64,000 nt of DNA. Origin: an uncultured Clostridia bacterium. GTDB lineage: Bacteria; Bacillota; Clostridia; Oscillospirales; Acutalibacteraceae. Made by a program: the position numbers and the translations under genes. Shown piece by piece: positions 33,183 to 43,550 of this stretch. The stretch is taken from contig CAMCHQ010000008.1 of the NCBI GenBank assembly GCA_945874765.1, positions 1 to 64,000 on the forward strand, read 5' to 3'. Numbering within the stretch: position 1 is the first letter of the stretch; each line of letters starts with the position of its first letter. The notes under the pieces were generated by a model, which saw only the letters and a program-made list of their open reading frames with translations, did not search any database and was not told where the DNA came from.

Positions 33183-33578
33183 CTATACACGACGTCTTTT
33201 TGGTGGACGACAGCCGTTATGTGGGATAGGAGTAACATCTTTAATAAGACTTACTTCTAAGCCGGCTGTTTGAAGAGCTCTGATAGCAGATTCTCTACCT
33301 GAGCCAGGTCCCTTAACATATACTTCAACATATTTCATACCATGCTCCATAGCAGCCTTTGCAGCAGTTTCAGCAGCTGTAGCAGCAGCGAACGGAGTTG
33401 ATTTTCTTGAACCACGGAAGCCCATTTCTCCGGCAGAAGCCCAAGAAACAGCGTTACCGTTCATATCGGTAATAGTTACGATTGTGTTGTTGAAGGTTGA
33501 TTGGATATGGGCAGCACCACGCTCGATGTTTTTCTTCTCACGACGCTTACGTGAGCCTGTGGTCTTCTTAGTAGCCAT
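33183..33578 (-). CDS. rpsK: 30S ribosomal protein S11
   Basis: 131 residues. [16 protein letters not shown], and the C-terminal [12 protein letters not shown], are diagnostic. It forms part of the platform at the mRNA exit site. Confidence 0.98.
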   Translation of the reverse strand: MATKKTTGSRKRREKKNIERGAAHIQSTFNNTIVTITDMNGNAVSWASAGEMGFRGSRKSTPFAAATAAETAAKAAMEHGMKYVEVYVKGPGSGRESAIRALQTAGLEVSLIKDVTPIPHNGCRPPKRRRV

Positions 33579-33596
33579 ACTTATTTGTTCCTCCTA

Positions 33597-33965
33597 CTAT
33601 TTCTTCTTGTTTGCTATAGTCTTCTTAGGACCTTTACGTGTACGTGCATTGTTCTTAGAAGTCTGACCTCTTACAGGGAGACCCTTTCTGTGTCTTACGC
33701 CACGATAGCAACCGATTTCTATAAGTCTCTTAATGTCAAAAGCTGTGTTTCTGCGAAGGTCACCTTCAACTGTGAGGTTGTGTGTGATATAATCGCTGAG
33801 CTTTTTAACATCATCTTCTGTTAAATCTCTGCAACGGGTGTCAGGATTGATGCCTGTTGCTTTGATGATTTCATTAGAGGTTGTGCGACCGATACCGTAA
33901 ATATAGGTAAGGCCGATTTCAACTCTCTTGTCATTAGGTAAGTCAACACCTGAAATACGTGCCAT
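33597..33965 (-). CDS. rpsM: 30S ribosomal protein S13
   Basis: 122 residues, starting [21 protein letters not shown] with a basic tail [16 protein letters not shown]. It contacts the P-site tRNA and the subunit bridge. Confidence 0.98.
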   Translation of the reverse strand: MARISGVDLPNDKRVEIGLTYIYGIGRTTSNEIIKATGINPDTRCRDLTEDDVKKLSDYITHNLTVEGDLRRNTAFDIKRLIEIGCYRGVRHRKGLPVRGQTSKNNARTRKGPKKTIANKKK

Positions 33966-33997
33966 TTTACAGTTTACCTCCGATTATTAATTCAGGA

Positions 33998-34111
33998 TTA
34001 GCCCTGACGCTGTTTGTGCTTTGGATTTTCACAGATAACCATTACTTTTCCATTGCGCTTTATTACTTTGCACTTTTCGCAAATTTTCTTTACAGAAGGT
34101 CTTACTTTCAT
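33998..34111 (-). CDS. rpmJ: 50S ribosomal protein L36
   Basis: A 37-residue protein read directly on the minus strand: it begins [14 protein letters not shown] and ends [11 protein letters not shown]. The zinc ligands C11, C14, C27 and H32 are present, so it is the zinc-binding form. It lies between infA and rpsM, the conserved position. Confidence 0.97.
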   Translation of the reverse strand: MKVRPSVKKICEKCKVIKRNGKVMVICENPKHKQRQG

Positions 34112-34131
34112 TCTGAATATCCTCCTAATTA

Positions 34132-34350
34132 TTACTTTGAGCGCCATATGATACGACCCTTTGTAAGATCGTACGGGGACATCTCAATCGTTACCTTGTC
34201 ACCGGGAAGAATACGAATGTTGTTCATTCTGAGTTTCCCGCTGATGTGGGCTATAATGATGTGGTCATTTTGCAATGTTACTTTAAAAGTTGTATTAGGT
34301 AACACTTCAACCACGGTACCCTCAACTTCTATCATATCTGACTTTGACAT
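34132..34350 (-). CDS. infA: Translation initiation factor IF-1
   Basis: 72 residues, an S1-type OB fold with [16 protein letters not shown] and a terminal GRIIWR. It binds the A site during initiation. It is 97 bases after map, and its start lies close to the map stop-side leader. Confidence 0.98.
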   Translation of the reverse strand: MSKSDMIEVEGTVVEVLPNTTFKVTLQNDHIIIAHISGKLRMNNIRILPGDKVTIEMSPYDLTKGRIIWRSK

Positions 34351-34446
34351 CTTATACCTCGCTAAAATTTTTAATTATTTACGATTGATGTTTTTAATTT
34401 AACTGGAATCACATTACGGCGTAATCGCCAGCAATTGATTAAAGCC

Positions 34447-35196
34447 TCAGACTTTTGTTAAAATAACGGGACCGTTTGGCGTAATCGCAATCGAGTGCTC
34501 AAAATGAGCAGCAAGTTTGCCGTCAGCGGTTTTTACGGTCCAGCCGTCTGAAAGCTGTTTAACCTTGTAGGTTCCCAGATTAATCATTGGTTCAATTGCC
34601 AATGTCATTCCGGGTAACAGTCTGATACCACGGCCTGCGTGACCGAAGTTTGGTACGCTTGGTTCTTCATGAAGCTTAGTACCGACGCCGTGACCGACAA
34701 AGTCACGTACAACGCCGTACCCACGTGCTTCGCAATACTCCTGTACTGCGTGACCGATATCGCCGATTCTGTTGCCTGGAACTGCTTGCTCAATACCTTT
34801 ATAAAGGCTTTCACGAGTAGTATCCATCAGCCGCTTTGCCTCGTCACTTACAGTTCCGCAAGCAAATGTAGCAGCATTGTCGCCGTTATATCCGTTTTTA
34901 GCCGCACCCAAATCGATACTAACAATGTCACCCTCTTTGAGGATTCTGTTAGCCTTTGGAATGCCGTGGATAACTTCATCATTTATAGATATACATGCGG
35001 TAGCAGGAAATCCACCGTAGTTTAAAAAGTTAGGAGTTGCACCGTGTTTTTTAATAAACCTAAATGCAATCTCATCAATTTCCTTGGTAGAAACGCCCGG
35101 CTTTACTGCCTCGCCTGCTACCATTAATGCTTCAGCCGAAATTTGACAAGCTTCTTTCATAAGCTCAAGCTCACGGCTGCTCTTTAGCACTATCAT
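34447..35196 (-). CDS. map: Type I methionine aminopeptidase
   Basis: A 249-residue enzyme that removes the initiator Met co-translationally. The dinuclear metal ligands are visible in order: D in SIDLG, D in NGDNAATF, H in VGHGVG, E in AIEPM and E in FEHSI. It follows adk by one base. The short KOW-domain gene that often sits between map and infA in Firmicutes is absent. Confidence 0.97.
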   Translation of the reverse strand: MIVLKSSRELELMKEACQISAEALMVAGEAVKPGVSTKEIDEIAFRFIKKHGATPNFLNYGGFPATACISINDEVIHGIPKANRILKEGDIVSIDLGAAKNGYNGDNAATFACGTVSDEAKRLMDTTRESLYKGIEQAVPGNRIGDIGHAVQEYCEARGYGVVRDFVGHGVGTKLHEEPSVPNFGHAGRGIRLLPGMTLAIEPMINLGTYKVKQLSDGWTVKTADGKLAAHFEHSIAITPNGPVILTKV

Positions 35197-35197
35197 G

Positions 35198-35830
35198 TTA
35201 ATCCTCCAACGCAGCGTAAACGAGTGCAGTTGTATCTGCTACATCTTCCTGTCCTTCTACAACGGTAAGCTTACCAAGCTTGCTGTAGAAATCTTTAAGC
35301 GGTTCTGTCATTTGGTGATATTCAGCCAAACGAGCAAGAACTGTTTCAGGAGCATCGTCCTTACGCTGTATAAGTTCTCCGCCGCAAGCATCACATACGC
35401 CGTCAACCTTTGGTTTCTTATACTCAATATGATAAGAATTAGCGCATTTTGAGCAAACACGGCGGCCGCTCATTCTCTTTGTGATTGCTTCGTCAGGAAC
35501 CTCAATATCAACCACCTTGTCAATATCAATACCTGAATCCAAAAGTGCCTGAGCCTGAGGAATTGTTCTTGGGAAGCCATCGAGAATGAAGCCGTTTTCG
35601 CAATCTTTTTCTTTAAGTCTGTCCTTGATAATACCGATTACAACCTCATCAGGAACAAGCTGTCCTGCGTCCATAAACGATTTAGCTTTAAGTCCCATCT
35701 CTGTGCCGTCTTTAACTGCCGCACGGAGAATGTTGCCTGTTGAAATTGCCGGAATACCGTATTTTTCAACAATCTTTTCTGCCTGAGTACCTTTGCCGGC
35801 ACCCGGAGCACCGAGAAGAATAAGTTTCAT
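35198..35830 (-). CDS. adk: Adenylate kinase
   Basis: 210 residues, catalysing AMP + ATP to 2 ADP. The P-loop GAPGAGKGT is at 7-15. The LID domain carries a four-Cys zinc site (CSKC at about 130, CDAC at about 150), the Gram-positive form. It lies between secY and map. Confidence 0.98.
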   Translation of the reverse strand: MKLILLGAPGAGKGTQAEKIVEKYGIPAISTGNILRAAVKDGTEMGLKAKSFMDAGQLVPDEVVIGIIKDRLKEKDCENGFILDGFPRTIPQAQALLDSGIDIDKVVDIEVPDEAITKRMSGRRVCSKCANSYHIEYKKPKVDGVCDACGGELIQRKDDAPETVLARLAEYHQMTEPLKDFYSKLGKLTVVEGQEDVADTTALVYAALED

Positions 35831-35851
35831 ATTTAATACTCCTATTAGTTA

Positions 35852-37201
35852 TTAGTCAAGGAAACCTTTATAGTGACGCATCATCATCTGCGACTCTAAC
35901 TGACGAACTGTCTCAAGTGCAACACCGCACATAATGATAAGTGATGTACCGCCGAGTGAAATCGTCATACCGCCGTCGTTACCGCCTTCGGTGAGTGGCT
36001 TAATTGCCGCATCACAGATAAGTGAGTAAACAATTGGGAAGAGTGCGATAACCGAAAGCATCAAAGCACCGATAAGTGTAAGCCTTGAAAGAACTCTGAG
36101 AATATAATTAGAGGTTGGCTTACCAGGTCTGATACCCGGAATTGCGCCATTGTTTTTACGCAAGTTGTTTGCCATTTCAATTGGGTTGTACTGAATTGTA
36201 CTGTAGAAATAAGCAAAGAAGATGATAAGAAGGAAGTACATAGCTGCGTACCACCAAGAGTCACCCTGGAAAGCCTTGAAGAACTTTTCCCAGAAAGTGC
36301 CTTCATACTTATCAGCCGAAAGGAACATTTGAACTGTTCCGGGAAGAGAGAGAATTGATGAAGCGAAGATTACAGGAAGTACGCCGCTCATATTAACCTT
36401 AATAGGCATATGAGTTGACTGACCGCCCATCATCTTTCTGCCGACTACACGTTTTGCGTAAGAAATCGGAAGTCTTCTCTCTGAATTATCCATAAATACG
36501 ATGTATGCAATCATAAGTAAGAAGCATACGATAACTACAGGAACAAGGATTTTATAAACAAGTCTGCCTGTATCGAGATACTGGAAGAGCTGCTTAATGA
36601 GGGTTGGGAAACGAGATACGATACCTGCGAAAAGGATAATGGAAATACCGTTACCGATACCGCTGATAGTAATCTGCTCACCAAGCCACATAATAACTGC
36701 TGTGCCTGCTGTTAAAACGAGTACAATAACAAGTGCCTGGAATACTGCGTCAAAACCTGTGAACTGAGCACCGTTTGAATCAGTCATAAGGTAGTTGTTT
36801 GTACGAAGATAGAAGTAATAAGCGATGGACTGAAGAATACCGAGTGCAACTGTTACGAAACGAGTAATGGAAGCAAGCTTCTTTCTGCCCTCTTCGCCTT
36901 CCTTCTGTAATCTCTCGAGTGACGGAATTGCCACTGCGAGAAGTTGAATGATGATTGAAGAGTTGATGTACGGGGTGATTGACATAGCGAAAATTGTACC
37001 GTATGTGAATGCACTACCTGTCATCAAGCTCAAATAAGTGAGAATTGTGTTACCCTTACCGACATTGATTTCATCAACAATGTTAAGGAAAGGTACGGGA
37101 ATGACTGAACCTATTCTGAAAACGAGGATGATAAATGCTGTGAACAAAAGCTTTTTGCGAATGTCAGGCACCTTCCACGCATTAATCATGGTTTTAATCA
37201 T
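35852..37201 (-). CDS. secY: Protein translocase subunit SecY
   Basis: 449 residues with ten membrane helices, forming the Sec channel. It starts [21 protein letters not shown], and PFLNIV and the GIRPGKPT cytoplasmic loop are conserved. The stop and start codons of rplO and secY overlap at 37201, so they are coupled. Confidence 0.98.
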   Translation of the reverse strand: MIKTMINAWKVPDIRKKLLFTAFIILVFRIGSVIPVPFLNIVDEINVGKGNTILTYLSLMTGSAFTYGTIFAMSITPYINSSIIIQLLAVAIPSLERLQKEGEEGRKKLASITRFVTVALGILQSIAYYFYLRTNNYLMTDSNGAQFTGFDAVFQALVIVLVLTAGTAVIMWLGEQITISGIGNGISIILFAGIVSRFPTLIKQLFQYLDTGRLVYKILVPVVIVCFLLMIAYIVFMDNSERRLPISYAKRVVGRKMMGGQSTHMPIKVNMSGVLPVIFASSILSLPGTVQMFLSADKYEGTFWEKFFKAFQGDSWWYAAMYFLLIIFFAYFYSTIQYNPIEMANNLRKNNGAIPGIRPGKPTSNYILRVLSRLTLIGALMLSVIALFPIVYSLICDAAIKPLTEGGNDGGMTISLGGTSLIIMCGVALETVRQLESQMMMRHYKGFLD

Positions 37202-37644
37202 TAGAGCACCTCCACCTTGCCACCTGCAGCTTCAATCTTTGCCTTAGCCGACTCACTGATTGCAGCAACTTTTACTGTGATTGCCTTAGTGATTTCGCCT
37301 TTTCCGAGAACCTTAACACCATCAAGTGTCTTTTTGATAACACCTGCGTCCTTAAGGCTCTGAGCATCAACTGTAGCGCCGTCTTCAAATCTGTCATTAA
37401 GTGTTGAAAGATTTACGACTGCATATTCAGTAGCGAAGATGTTGTTAAATCCTCTCTTAGGAACTCTTCTTTGAAGTGGCATCTGACCGCCTTCAAAACC
37501 AGGACGTCTGCTGTAGCCAGAACGTGACTTCTGACCCTTCTGTCCTTTGCCGGCTGTCTTGCCTTGACCTGAAGCAGTACCTCTGCCTATTCTCTTTACG
37601 CTCTTTTTAGAGCCCTGAGCAGGAGAAAGTTCATGTAATTTCAT
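37201..37644 (-). CDS. rplO: 50S ribosomal protein L15
   Basis: 147 residues. The basic N-terminal extension ([20 protein letters not shown]) and the globular C-terminus identify L15, a late assembly protein of the large subunit. Confidence 0.97.
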   Translation of the reverse strand: MKLHELSPAQGSKKSVKRIGRGTASGQGKTAGKGQKGQKSRSGYSRRPGFEGGQMPLQRRVPKRGFNNIFATEYAVVNLSTLNDRFEDGATVDAQSLKDAGVIKKTLDGVKVLGKGEITKAITVKVAAISESAKAKIEAAGGKVEVL

Positions 37645-37661
37645 ATTATCTGCACCTCCCC

Positions 37662-37841
37662 TTATTCTTCTACGATAGTTACAAGGTGAGCAATCTTTGA
37701 AAGCTTACCCTGTGTCTGTGCATTATCAGGCTGAACTGTTACGTTGCCGATTTTGCGAAGACCGAGAGAGTGGGCTGTGGCAATCTGGTCTTTCTTACTG
37801 CCGATTAAGCTCTTTGTAAGCTTGATTTTAATGTCTGCCAT
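37662..37841 (-). CDS. rpmD: 50S ribosomal protein L30
   Basis: A 59-residue protein read on the minus strand. It begins [16 protein letters not shown], continues [10 protein letters not shown] and ends HLVTIVEE. This is the short bacterial L30. It lies between rpsE and rplO, the conserved order. Confidence 0.96.
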   Translation of the reverse strand: MADIKIKLTKSLIGSKKDQIATAHSLGLRKIGNVTVQPDNAQTQGKLSKIAHLVTIVEE

Positions 37842-37854
37842 TATTCCACCCTCC

Positions 37855-38355
37855 TTAACCTAAAATTTCTTTTGTTGCCTTACCACGTACTGCTGCAACT
37901 TCATCAGCTGTACGAAGCTGGCTTAAACCATTGATAGTAGCTCTTACTACATTGCAAGGGTTGTTTGAACGGATAGCCTTTGTTCTGATATCCTTGATAC
38001 CTACTGTCTCAACAACAGCACGAACAGGACCGCCGGCGATAACACCGGTACCCTTTGGAGCAGGCATAAGGAGAACCTCACCTGCGCCGAACTTACCCTT
38101 AATTTCATGAGGAATTGTTGTTCCCTTAAGAGCAACCTTAATTACATTTTTCTTTGCATCCTCGATACCCTTACGGATTGCATCAGGAACTTCGCCTGAC
38201 TTACCGATACCGAAGCCTACAAGACCGTTACCGTCACCGACAACTACGAGTGCTGCGAATTTGAAAATTCTACCACCCTTTACAGTCTTTGATACACGGT
38301 TGATAGTAACAACTCTTTCTTCAAGTTCCATTGAAGATACGTCAATCTTTGCCAT
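37855..38355 (-). CDS. rpsE: 30S ribosomal protein S5
   Basis: 166 residues: an N-terminal dsRNA-binding-like domain ([19 protein letters not shown]) and a C-terminal domain. It acts in decoding fidelity and helicase activity at the mRNA entry. Confidence 0.98.
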   Translation of the reverse strand: MAKIDVSSMELEERVVTINRVSKTVKGGRIFKFAALVVVGDGNGLVGFGIGKSGEVPDAIRKGIEDAKKNVIKVALKGTTIPHEIKGKFGAGEVLLMPAPKGTGVIAGGPVRAVVETVGIKDIRTKAIRSNNPCNVVRATINGLSQLRTADEVAAVRGKATKEILG

Positions 38356-38373
38356 AAAAATTTACCTCCTTCG

Positions 38374-38733
38374 TTAGAACTTAAGTCCGCCTTCACGAGC
38401 GCCGTCTGCTACAGCAGCAACACGTCCGTGATATACGTAACCGCCACGGTCAAATACGCATTCTTCAATGCCCTTTGCCTTAGCTCTTTGTGCTAATGTC
38501 TTACCAACAGCCTTAGCTGCTTCTACGTTACCGCCGTACTGTGTGAATTCCTTTTCAACAGTTGAAGCCGATGCAATTGTTACACCTGCTACGTCGTCGA
38601 TTAACTGCACGTAAATATTGCTGAGAGAGCGATATACGTTAAGTCTTGGACATTCAGCAGTACCGCTGATTTTACCACGAACTCTTGTGTGGCGCTTTTG
38701 TCTTGCCTTATTGGCGTCTTGTCTTGAAACCAT
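38374..38733 (-). CDS. rplR: 50S ribosomal protein L18
   Basis: 119 residues. RPRLNVYRS-type motif (here [20 protein letters not shown]) and a closing [20 protein letters not shown]. It binds 5S rRNA together with L5. Confidence 0.97.
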   Translation of the reverse strand: MVSRQDANKARQKRHTRVRGKISGTAECPRLNVYRSLSNIYVQLIDDVAGVTIASASTVEKEFTQYGGNVEAAKAVGKTLAQRAKAKGIEECVFDRGGYVYHGRVAAVADGAREGGLKF

Positions 38734-38751
38734 TGTATTTCACTCCTTCCC

Positions 38752-39291
38752 TTATTTCTTACCTGCTTTTCCTTCTTTACGACGGATATGCTCTTCGGCA
38801 TACTTGATACCCTTGCCCTTATATGGTTCAGGCGGTCTCTTTTCACGAACCTGAGCTGCGAACTGACCTACCATCTGCTTATCAGCACCGCTGATTACGA
38901 TAGCGTTTGCTGAAGGACATTCTACCTTAATACCTTGTGGAGCTTCCATTGTAACCTGATGTGAGAAACCAAGGTTCATTACAAGCTTGTTGCCCTGCAT
39001 CTGAACACGGTAACCGACACCGTTAACTTCAAGGTTCTTCTTGAATCCCTCTGTTACACCTACTACCATATTGTGGATAAGTGTACGGGTTAAACCGTGA
39101 AGTGATCTGTTTTCTTTGTCGTCGTTAGGTCTGCTAACGATGACTTCACTGCCCTCAATGCTGACTGTCATATTTGGATGTGCATCCATTGAAAGAGTAC
39201 CGTTTGGTCCCTTTACGGTAACAGTTGTACCGTTGACATTTACATCAACACCGGCAGGAATTGTAATAGGTTTTAAACCGATACGTGACAT
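38752..39291 (-). CDS. rplF: 50S ribosomal protein L6
   Basis: 179 residues, starting MSRIGLKPI, with two homologous domains and a terminal KPPEPYKGKGIKY-like motif (here RPPEPYKGKGIKYA). It lies near the factor-binding site. Confidence 0.98.
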   Translation of the reverse strand: MSRIGLKPITIPAGVDVNVNGTTVTVKGPNGTLSMDAHPNMTVSIEGSEVIVSRPNDDKENRSLHGLTRTLIHNMVVGVTEGFKKNLEVNGVGYRVQMQGNKLVMNLGFSHQVTMEAPQGIKVECPSANAIVISGADKQMVGQFAAQVREKRPPEPYKGKGIKYAEEHIRRKEGKAGKK

Positions 39292-39306
39292 CCTGACTGT
39301 ACCTCC

Positions 39307-39705
39307 TTACCAAATGAATGCTAAAACTTCGCCGCCGACATTCTGCTTGCGAGCTTCTCTGTCTGTCATAATGCCTTTTGAAGTTGAAACGATTGCAACA
39401 CCGAGACCCTTCATAACCTTAGGCATTTCTTCAACGTTTGAATAAATACGAAGACCCGGCTTTGAAACTCTGCGAAGACCGGTGATAACCTGGCTCTTAC
39501 CTTCGCCGTACTTAAGTGTTACACGAATAACACCCTGCTTGCCGTCTTCAATTAATTTATAATTTTTGATATAACCTTCATCAACAAGAATCTGAGCAAT
39601 TGCCTTCTTCATGTTTGACGCAGGAATATCTACTGTATCGTGCTTTGCTGAATTTGCATTACGAATTCTTGTAAGCATATCAGCGATTGGATCTGTAATA
39701 TGCAT
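39307..39705 (-). CDS. rpsH: 30S ribosomal protein S8
   Basis: 132 residues, starting [18 protein letters not shown] and ending [10 protein letters not shown]. It binds the central domain of 16S rRNA, and S8 is the translational repressor of the spc operon in other bacteria. Confidence 0.98.
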   Translation of the reverse strand: MHITDPIADMLTRIRNANSAKHDTVDIPASNMKKAIAQILVDEGYIKNYKLIEDGKQGVIRVTLKYGEGKSQVITGLRRVSKPGLRIYSNVEEMPKVMKGLGVAIVSTSKGIMTDREARKQNVGGEVLAFIW

Positions 39706-39743
39706 TGATAATTCCTCCTTATTTAATTAGCAATTCTCAGTTC

Positions 39744-39929
39744 TTACCAAGATGACTTCTTTACACCAGGGATTTCGCCCTTATGAGCGAGCTCTCTGAA
39801 GCAAATTCTGCATACACCGTACTTACGAAGATAAGCATGAGGTCTACCGCAGATTTTGCATCTGTTGTACTGTCTTGTTGAATACTTTGCAGGCTTTGCA
39901 GCCTTGACTTTCATAGATGTTTTTGCCAC
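39744..39929 (-). CDS. rpsZ: 30S ribosomal protein S14, zinc-binding type Z
   Basis: A 61-residue short S14 with the four-Cys zinc site (CKICGRPH, then GVCRICF). It is the zinc-replete paralog standard for Firmicutes. Confidence 0.97.
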   Translation of the reverse strand: MAKTSMKVKAAKPAKYSTRQYNRCKICGRPHAYLRKYGVCRICFRELAHKGEIPGVKKSSW

Positions 39930-39941
39930 GATAATCCCTCC

Positions 39942-40481
39942 TTACTCTGAGAATGGAGCACCGAGAAGCTTAAGAAGCTCTCTGCCCTCTTCATCTGTGT
40001 TTGCAGTTGTTACCATGATGATGTCCATACCACGAACAGCATCAATCTTGTCATACTCGATTTCAGGGAAAATCAACTGCTCCTTGATACCCATAGCATA
40101 GTTGCCACGGCCATCGAATGAATTAGGGTTGATACCTCTGAAGTCACGAACTCTCGGAAGTGCCAAATTGAAGAATCTCTCAAGGAATTCATACATTCTG
40201 TCACCACGAAGAGTAACTTTTACACCGATTGGCATACCTTCACGAAGCTTGAAGTTAGCAACTGACTTCTTCGCACGGCAGATAACCGGTCTTTGACCTG
40301 TAATGATTTGAAGGTCATTAATGATAGCGTCTACTACCTTTGAATTTTCACGGGCTTCACCGCAACCAACATTGATTACAATCTTGTCAAGCTTTGGGAT
40401 TTGCATAACAGACTTGTATCCGAATTTCTTCATCAACGCTGGAGCAATTTCGCTCTTATATGTTTCTTTTAAAACAGACAT
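39942..40481 (-). CDS. rplE: 50S ribosomal protein L5
   Basis: 179 residues. VINVGCGEA near the start, and [20 protein letters not shown], are diagnostic. It binds 5S rRNA and contacts the P-site tRNA. Confidence 0.98.
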   Translation of the reverse strand: MSVLKETYKSEIAPALMKKFGYKSVMQIPKLDKIVINVGCGEARENSKVVDAIINDLQIITGQRPVICRAKKSVANFKLREGMPIGVKVTLRGDRMYEFLERFFNLALPRVRDFRGINPNSFDGRGNYAMGIKEQLIFPEIEYDKIDAVRGMDIIMVTTANTDEEGRELLKLLGAPFSE

Positions 40482-40500
40482 TGTTATGTTCCTCCCTTAC

Positions 40501-40812
40501 TTAAAATTCGTTACCGCATTCTTTATTCTTACAAACACGGATACCGCCCTTTTTATGACCTACACGTGTAGCCTTGCCGCACTTAGGACATACGAGCTGT
40601 ACTTTTGATGCATAAAGAGCTGATTCTACTTCAATAAGACCGCCCGGCTCACCCATCTTCTTAGGCTTAACGTGCTTTGTAACAACGTTTACCTTCTTAA
40701 CGATAACTTTGCCTTCAGCAGGACTTACAGCGACAACTTCGCCCTTAACGCCCTTTGACTTACCGCTGAGTACCTGAACAGTATCACCGGTTTTAACAAA
40801 CATTTTACTCAT
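40501..40812 (-). CDS. rplX: 50S ribosomal protein L24
   Basis: 103 residues with an N-terminal KOW motif (GDTVQVLSGKSKGVKGEV). The C-terminus has a CPKC...C pair (VCPKCGKATRVG, then VCKN), a zinc-finger-like form. It initiates assembly of the large subunit. Confidence 0.97.
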   Translation of the reverse strand: MSKMFVKTGDTVQVLSGKSKGVKGEVVAVSPAEGKVIVKKVNVVTKHVKPKKMGEPGGLIEVESALYASKVQLVCPKCGKATRVGHKKGGIRVCKNKECGNEF

Positions 40813-40827
40813 ATTAGTGCACCTCCA

Positions 40828-41196
40828 TTAAAGAACTTCCGGAGCGAGAGAAAGGATCTTCATAAAATCCTTATCACGAAGCTCACGAGCTACTGGTCCA
40901 AAAATACGGGTGCCACGAGGGGTTTTATCCTCTTTGATAATTACGGCAGCATTTTCATCAAAACGAATATACTGACCGTCGTCACGACGTACACCTTTAG
41001 TTGTACGAACGATGACTGCCTTAACAACTTCGCCCTTTTTAACAACGCCACCCGGTGCTGCTTTCTTTACACTAGCAACGATTACATCGCCGATATTTGC
41101 ATATCTTCTGCCTGAACCGCCTAATACTCTGATGCAAAGAAGCTCTTTAGCGCCTGTGTTGTCTGCTACTTTAAGACGACTTTCCTGTTGTATCAC
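40828..41196 (-). CDS. rplN: 50S ribosomal protein L14
   Basis: 122 residues from a GTG at 41194-41196, which follows AAGGAGGAAAATGCT. This start restores the usual L14 opening [17 protein letters not shown] and the normal length of 122. The upstream in-frame extension is leader. RKSVKK-type loops and [17 protein letters not shown]-like sequence (here [16 protein letters not shown]) confirm the family. Confidence 0.97.
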   Translation of the reverse strand: MIQQESRLKVADNTGAKELLCIRVLGGSGRRYANIGDVIVASVKKAAPGGVVKKGEVVKAVIVRTTKGVRRDDGQYIRFDENAAVIIKEDKTPRGTRIFGPVARELRDKDFMKILSLAPEVL

Positions 41197-41293
41197 AGCA
41201 TTTTCCTCCTTCGTACTGCAAAATAACACTTTGCTATGTTGCAGTTATTATTTTATTGACTAAATTATTTAAAAAAGCTGTAAATCGTAACGA

Positions 41294-41548
41294 TTATTTA
41301 GCCTTCTCAATGATTTCAACCACACGCCATCTCTTATCCTTGCTGTATGGACGACATTCCATAATAAGAACCTTATCGCCTACACCGCATTCGTTGTTTT
41401 CGTCGTGTGCTTTGTACTTAACTGTATCGTTTACAATCTTGTTGTAAAGTGAATGACGAACTCTGTTCTTGATTGTTACAACAACTGTCTTATCCATCTT
41501 GTCGCTTGTTACGATACCTACTCTTGTCTTTCTGAGGTTTCTTTCCAT
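41294..41548 (-). CDS. rpsQ: 30S ribosomal protein S17
   Basis: 84 residues: [19 protein letters not shown] and the later [17 protein letters not shown]. It is an OB-fold primary binder of 16S rRNA. A 97-base gap separates it from rplN and holds only leader sequence. Confidence 0.97.
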   Translation of the reverse strand: MERNLRKTRVGIVTSDKMDKTVVVTIKNRVRHSLYNKIVNDTVKYKAHDENNECGVGDKVLIMECRPYSKDKRWRVVEIIEKAK

Positions 41549-41567
41549 TTAACAGTTACCTCCTTTA

Positions 41568-41771
41568 TTAAGAATTAGCGCTCTCAAGTTCGATTTGACG
41601 CTCAACAGTCTTGATGCGAGCGATATCTTTCTTGACAGCTTTAATTCTCATAGGGTTGTCGAGCTGATTGATTGCCTGCTGGAAATGAAGGTTGAAGAGC
41701 TCTTCTTTTAATTCTGCAAGCTTCTTTGTTCTCTGTTCTGCTGAAAGAGCCTTGATTTCTGATGCTTTCAT
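41568..41771 (-). CDS. rpmC: 50S ribosomal protein L29
   Basis: 67 residues, a two-helix protein (KELRALSAEELxxKLxELKEELFNLRFQ type; here KLAELKEELFNLHFQQA). It lies at the exit tunnel, near the trigger factor and SRP docking site. Confidence 0.97.
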   Translation of the reverse strand: MKASEIKALSAEQRTKKLAELKEELFNLHFQQAINQLDNPMRIKAVKKDIARIKTVERQIELESANS

Positions 41772-42196
41772 TACTGCTCGCCTCCCTCTTCTTCTTTCTT
41801 TACAAACTTACATTTAACAGGAAGTTTGTTTGCGGCAAGACGCATAGCCTCACGAGCTGTTGCTTCGTCAACACCGCCAAGCTCGAACATTACTCTGCCC
41901 GGCTTTACTACTGCTACCCAGTAGTCAACATTACCTTTACCTTTACCCATACGAGTATCGGCAGGTCTTGCTGTAATTGGCTTATCAGGGAATATTTTGA
42001 TCCATACTTTACCGCCACGCTTTGTGTAACGTGTCATTGCGATACGGGCAGCTTCAATCTGTGCTGCGGTAATCCATGCAGGCTCAGTTGTCTGCAAACC
42101 ATATTCACCGTAAGTTACTTTATTGCCTCGAGTAGCTACACCGGTCATACGACCTCTGTGCTGCTTTCTGTGTTTTACACGCTTAGGTAAAAGCAT
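41771..42196 (-). CDS. rplP: 50S ribosomal protein L16
   Basis: 141 residues: [27 protein letters not shown] and the conserved [10 protein letters not shown]. Start and stop codons overlap both rpsC and rpmC, giving tight coupling. It positions A-site tRNA. Confidence 0.98.
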   Translation of the reverse strand: MLLPKRVKHRKQHRGRMTGVATRGNKVTYGEYGLQTTEPAWITAAQIEAARIAMTRYTKRGGKVWIKIFPDKPITARPADTRMGKGKGNVDYWVAVVKPGRVMFELGGVDEATAREAMRLAANKLPVKCKFVKKEEEGGEQ

Positions 42197-42882
42197 TACT
42201 TTCTTCCCCCTTCTCTACGATTTGATCTTCTCTTGTTACGAGATTCACGGAGTACCTCACCTTGATAAATCCATGTCTTAACACCAATCTTACCATAGGT
42301 TGTGTTTGCTTCTGCAAAACCGTAATCGATGTCTGCACGAATTGTCTGAAGTGGAATTGTACCCTCTTTATAAGTTTCCGAACGAGCGATTTCTGCACCG
42401 CCGATTCTGCCTGAAACCATAATCTTAATACCACGAGCACCAAGTCTCATTGTATTTCTGATAGCACCCTTAACTGCTCTTCTGAAAGATACACGTCTTT
42501 CAAGCTGCTGAGCAACTGACTGTGCTACGAGTGTTGCATTGAGGTCCGGCTGCTTGATTTCAACGATGTTGATGAAAACTTCGTTAGCGTCCTTGCCGAG
42601 CTTCTTAGCACAAATAGCCTTGAGCTTTTCGATTTCAGCACCCTGCTTACCGATAACCATACCCGGCTTTGCGCAATGGATGTTGATTCTTACTCTCTTA
42701 GCGTCTCTTTCGATTTCTACCTTTGGAACACCTGCGCCGTGAAGAGAATCAAGAAGGTAATTACGAAGCTTGTAGTCCTCTACAAGTGTATCACCGAACT
42801 CGCCCTTCTTTGCATACCAGCGAGAGTCCCAGTTTTTGATAACGCCGATTCTTAAACCGGTTGGATTACATTTCTGTCCCAT
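42196..42882 (-). CDS. rpsC: 30S ribosomal protein S3
   Basis: 228 residues with a KH domain ([15 protein letters not shown]) and the C-terminal S3 domain ([21 protein letters not shown]). It is part of the mRNA entry helicase. Confidence 0.98.
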   Translation of the reverse strand: MGQKCNPTGLRIGVIKNWDSRWYAKKGEFGDTLVEDYKLRNYLLDSLHGAGVPKVEIERDAKRVRINIHCAKPGMVIGKQGAEIEKLKAICAKKLGKDANEVFINIVEIKQPDLNATLVAQSVAQQLERRVSFRRAVKGAIRNTMRLGARGIKIMVSGRIGGAEIARSETYKEGTIPLQTIRADIDYGFAEANTTYGKIGVKTWIYQGEVLRESRNKRRSNRREGGRK

Positions 42883-42899
42883 TTAACTTTCCTCCTCGC

Positions 42900-43238
42900 T
42901 TAGTCTTCCAATTCCTTAACGGTAATTGTGATGTGTGATGTTCTCTTATTGATTCTGTAAGCTCTGCCATGTGATCTTGCCTGAATTCTCTTAAGAGTAG
43001 GACCTGCAGTTGCGTTGCAGTGGCTTACTACTAATCTTGATGTGTCCATATTGTTATTGTTCTCAGCGTTTGCGATTGCTGACTTAAGAACCTTCATAAC
43101 AGGCTCGCAAGCAGCTTTCGGTGTGTACTGGAGAATAGCCATTGCCTTGTCAGCAGGCTGATTTCTGATAAGATCAAGAACAATCTGCACCTTTCGAGGA
43201 GAGATACGGACATAAGTTGCTTTTGCTGTTGCTTCCAT
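42900..43238 (-). CDS. rplV: 50S ribosomal protein L22
   Basis: 112 residues: YVRISPRKVQIVLDLIR and the tunnel-lining hairpin RIQARSHGRAYRINKRTSHI. It contributes to the exit-tunnel constriction. Confidence 0.97.
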   Translation of the reverse strand: MEATAKATYVRISPRKVQIVLDLIRNQPADKAMAILQYTPKAACEPVMKVLKSAIANAENNNNMDTSRLVVSHCNATAGPTLKRIQARSHGRAYRINKRTSHITITVKELED

Positions 43239-43255
43239 AATAATTCTCCTTTCGA

Positions 43256-43528
43256 TTACTTAGATGTCTTTGAGCCTGCGTGGCCTCTGAATGTTCTTGT
43301 TGGTGCAAATTCACCAAGCTTGTGTCCAACCATATCCTCTGTAACATATACAGGAACATGCTTTCTTCCGTCATGAACAGCAAATGTGTGTCCTACGAAT
43401 TCAGGGAAGATTGTTGAACTTCTTGACCAAGTTTTGATAATCTGCTTGTCGCCTGAAGCATTAAGAGCTTCTACTTTCTTATAAAGGCTGTCTTCTACAT
43501 AAGCACCCTTTTTTGTACTTCTACTCAT
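43256..43528 (-). CDS. rpsS: 30S ribosomal protein S19
   Basis: 90 residues: [37 protein letters not shown] and a closing [12 protein letters not shown]. It sits in the head of the small subunit. Confidence 0.98.
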   Translation of the reverse strand: MSRSTKKGAYVEDSLYKKVEALNASGDKQIIKTWSRSSTIFPEFVGHTFAVHDGRKHVPVYVTEDMVGHKLGEFAPTRTFRGHAGSKTSK

Positions 43529-43550
43529 TAGTTAATCTTCTCCTTTCTTC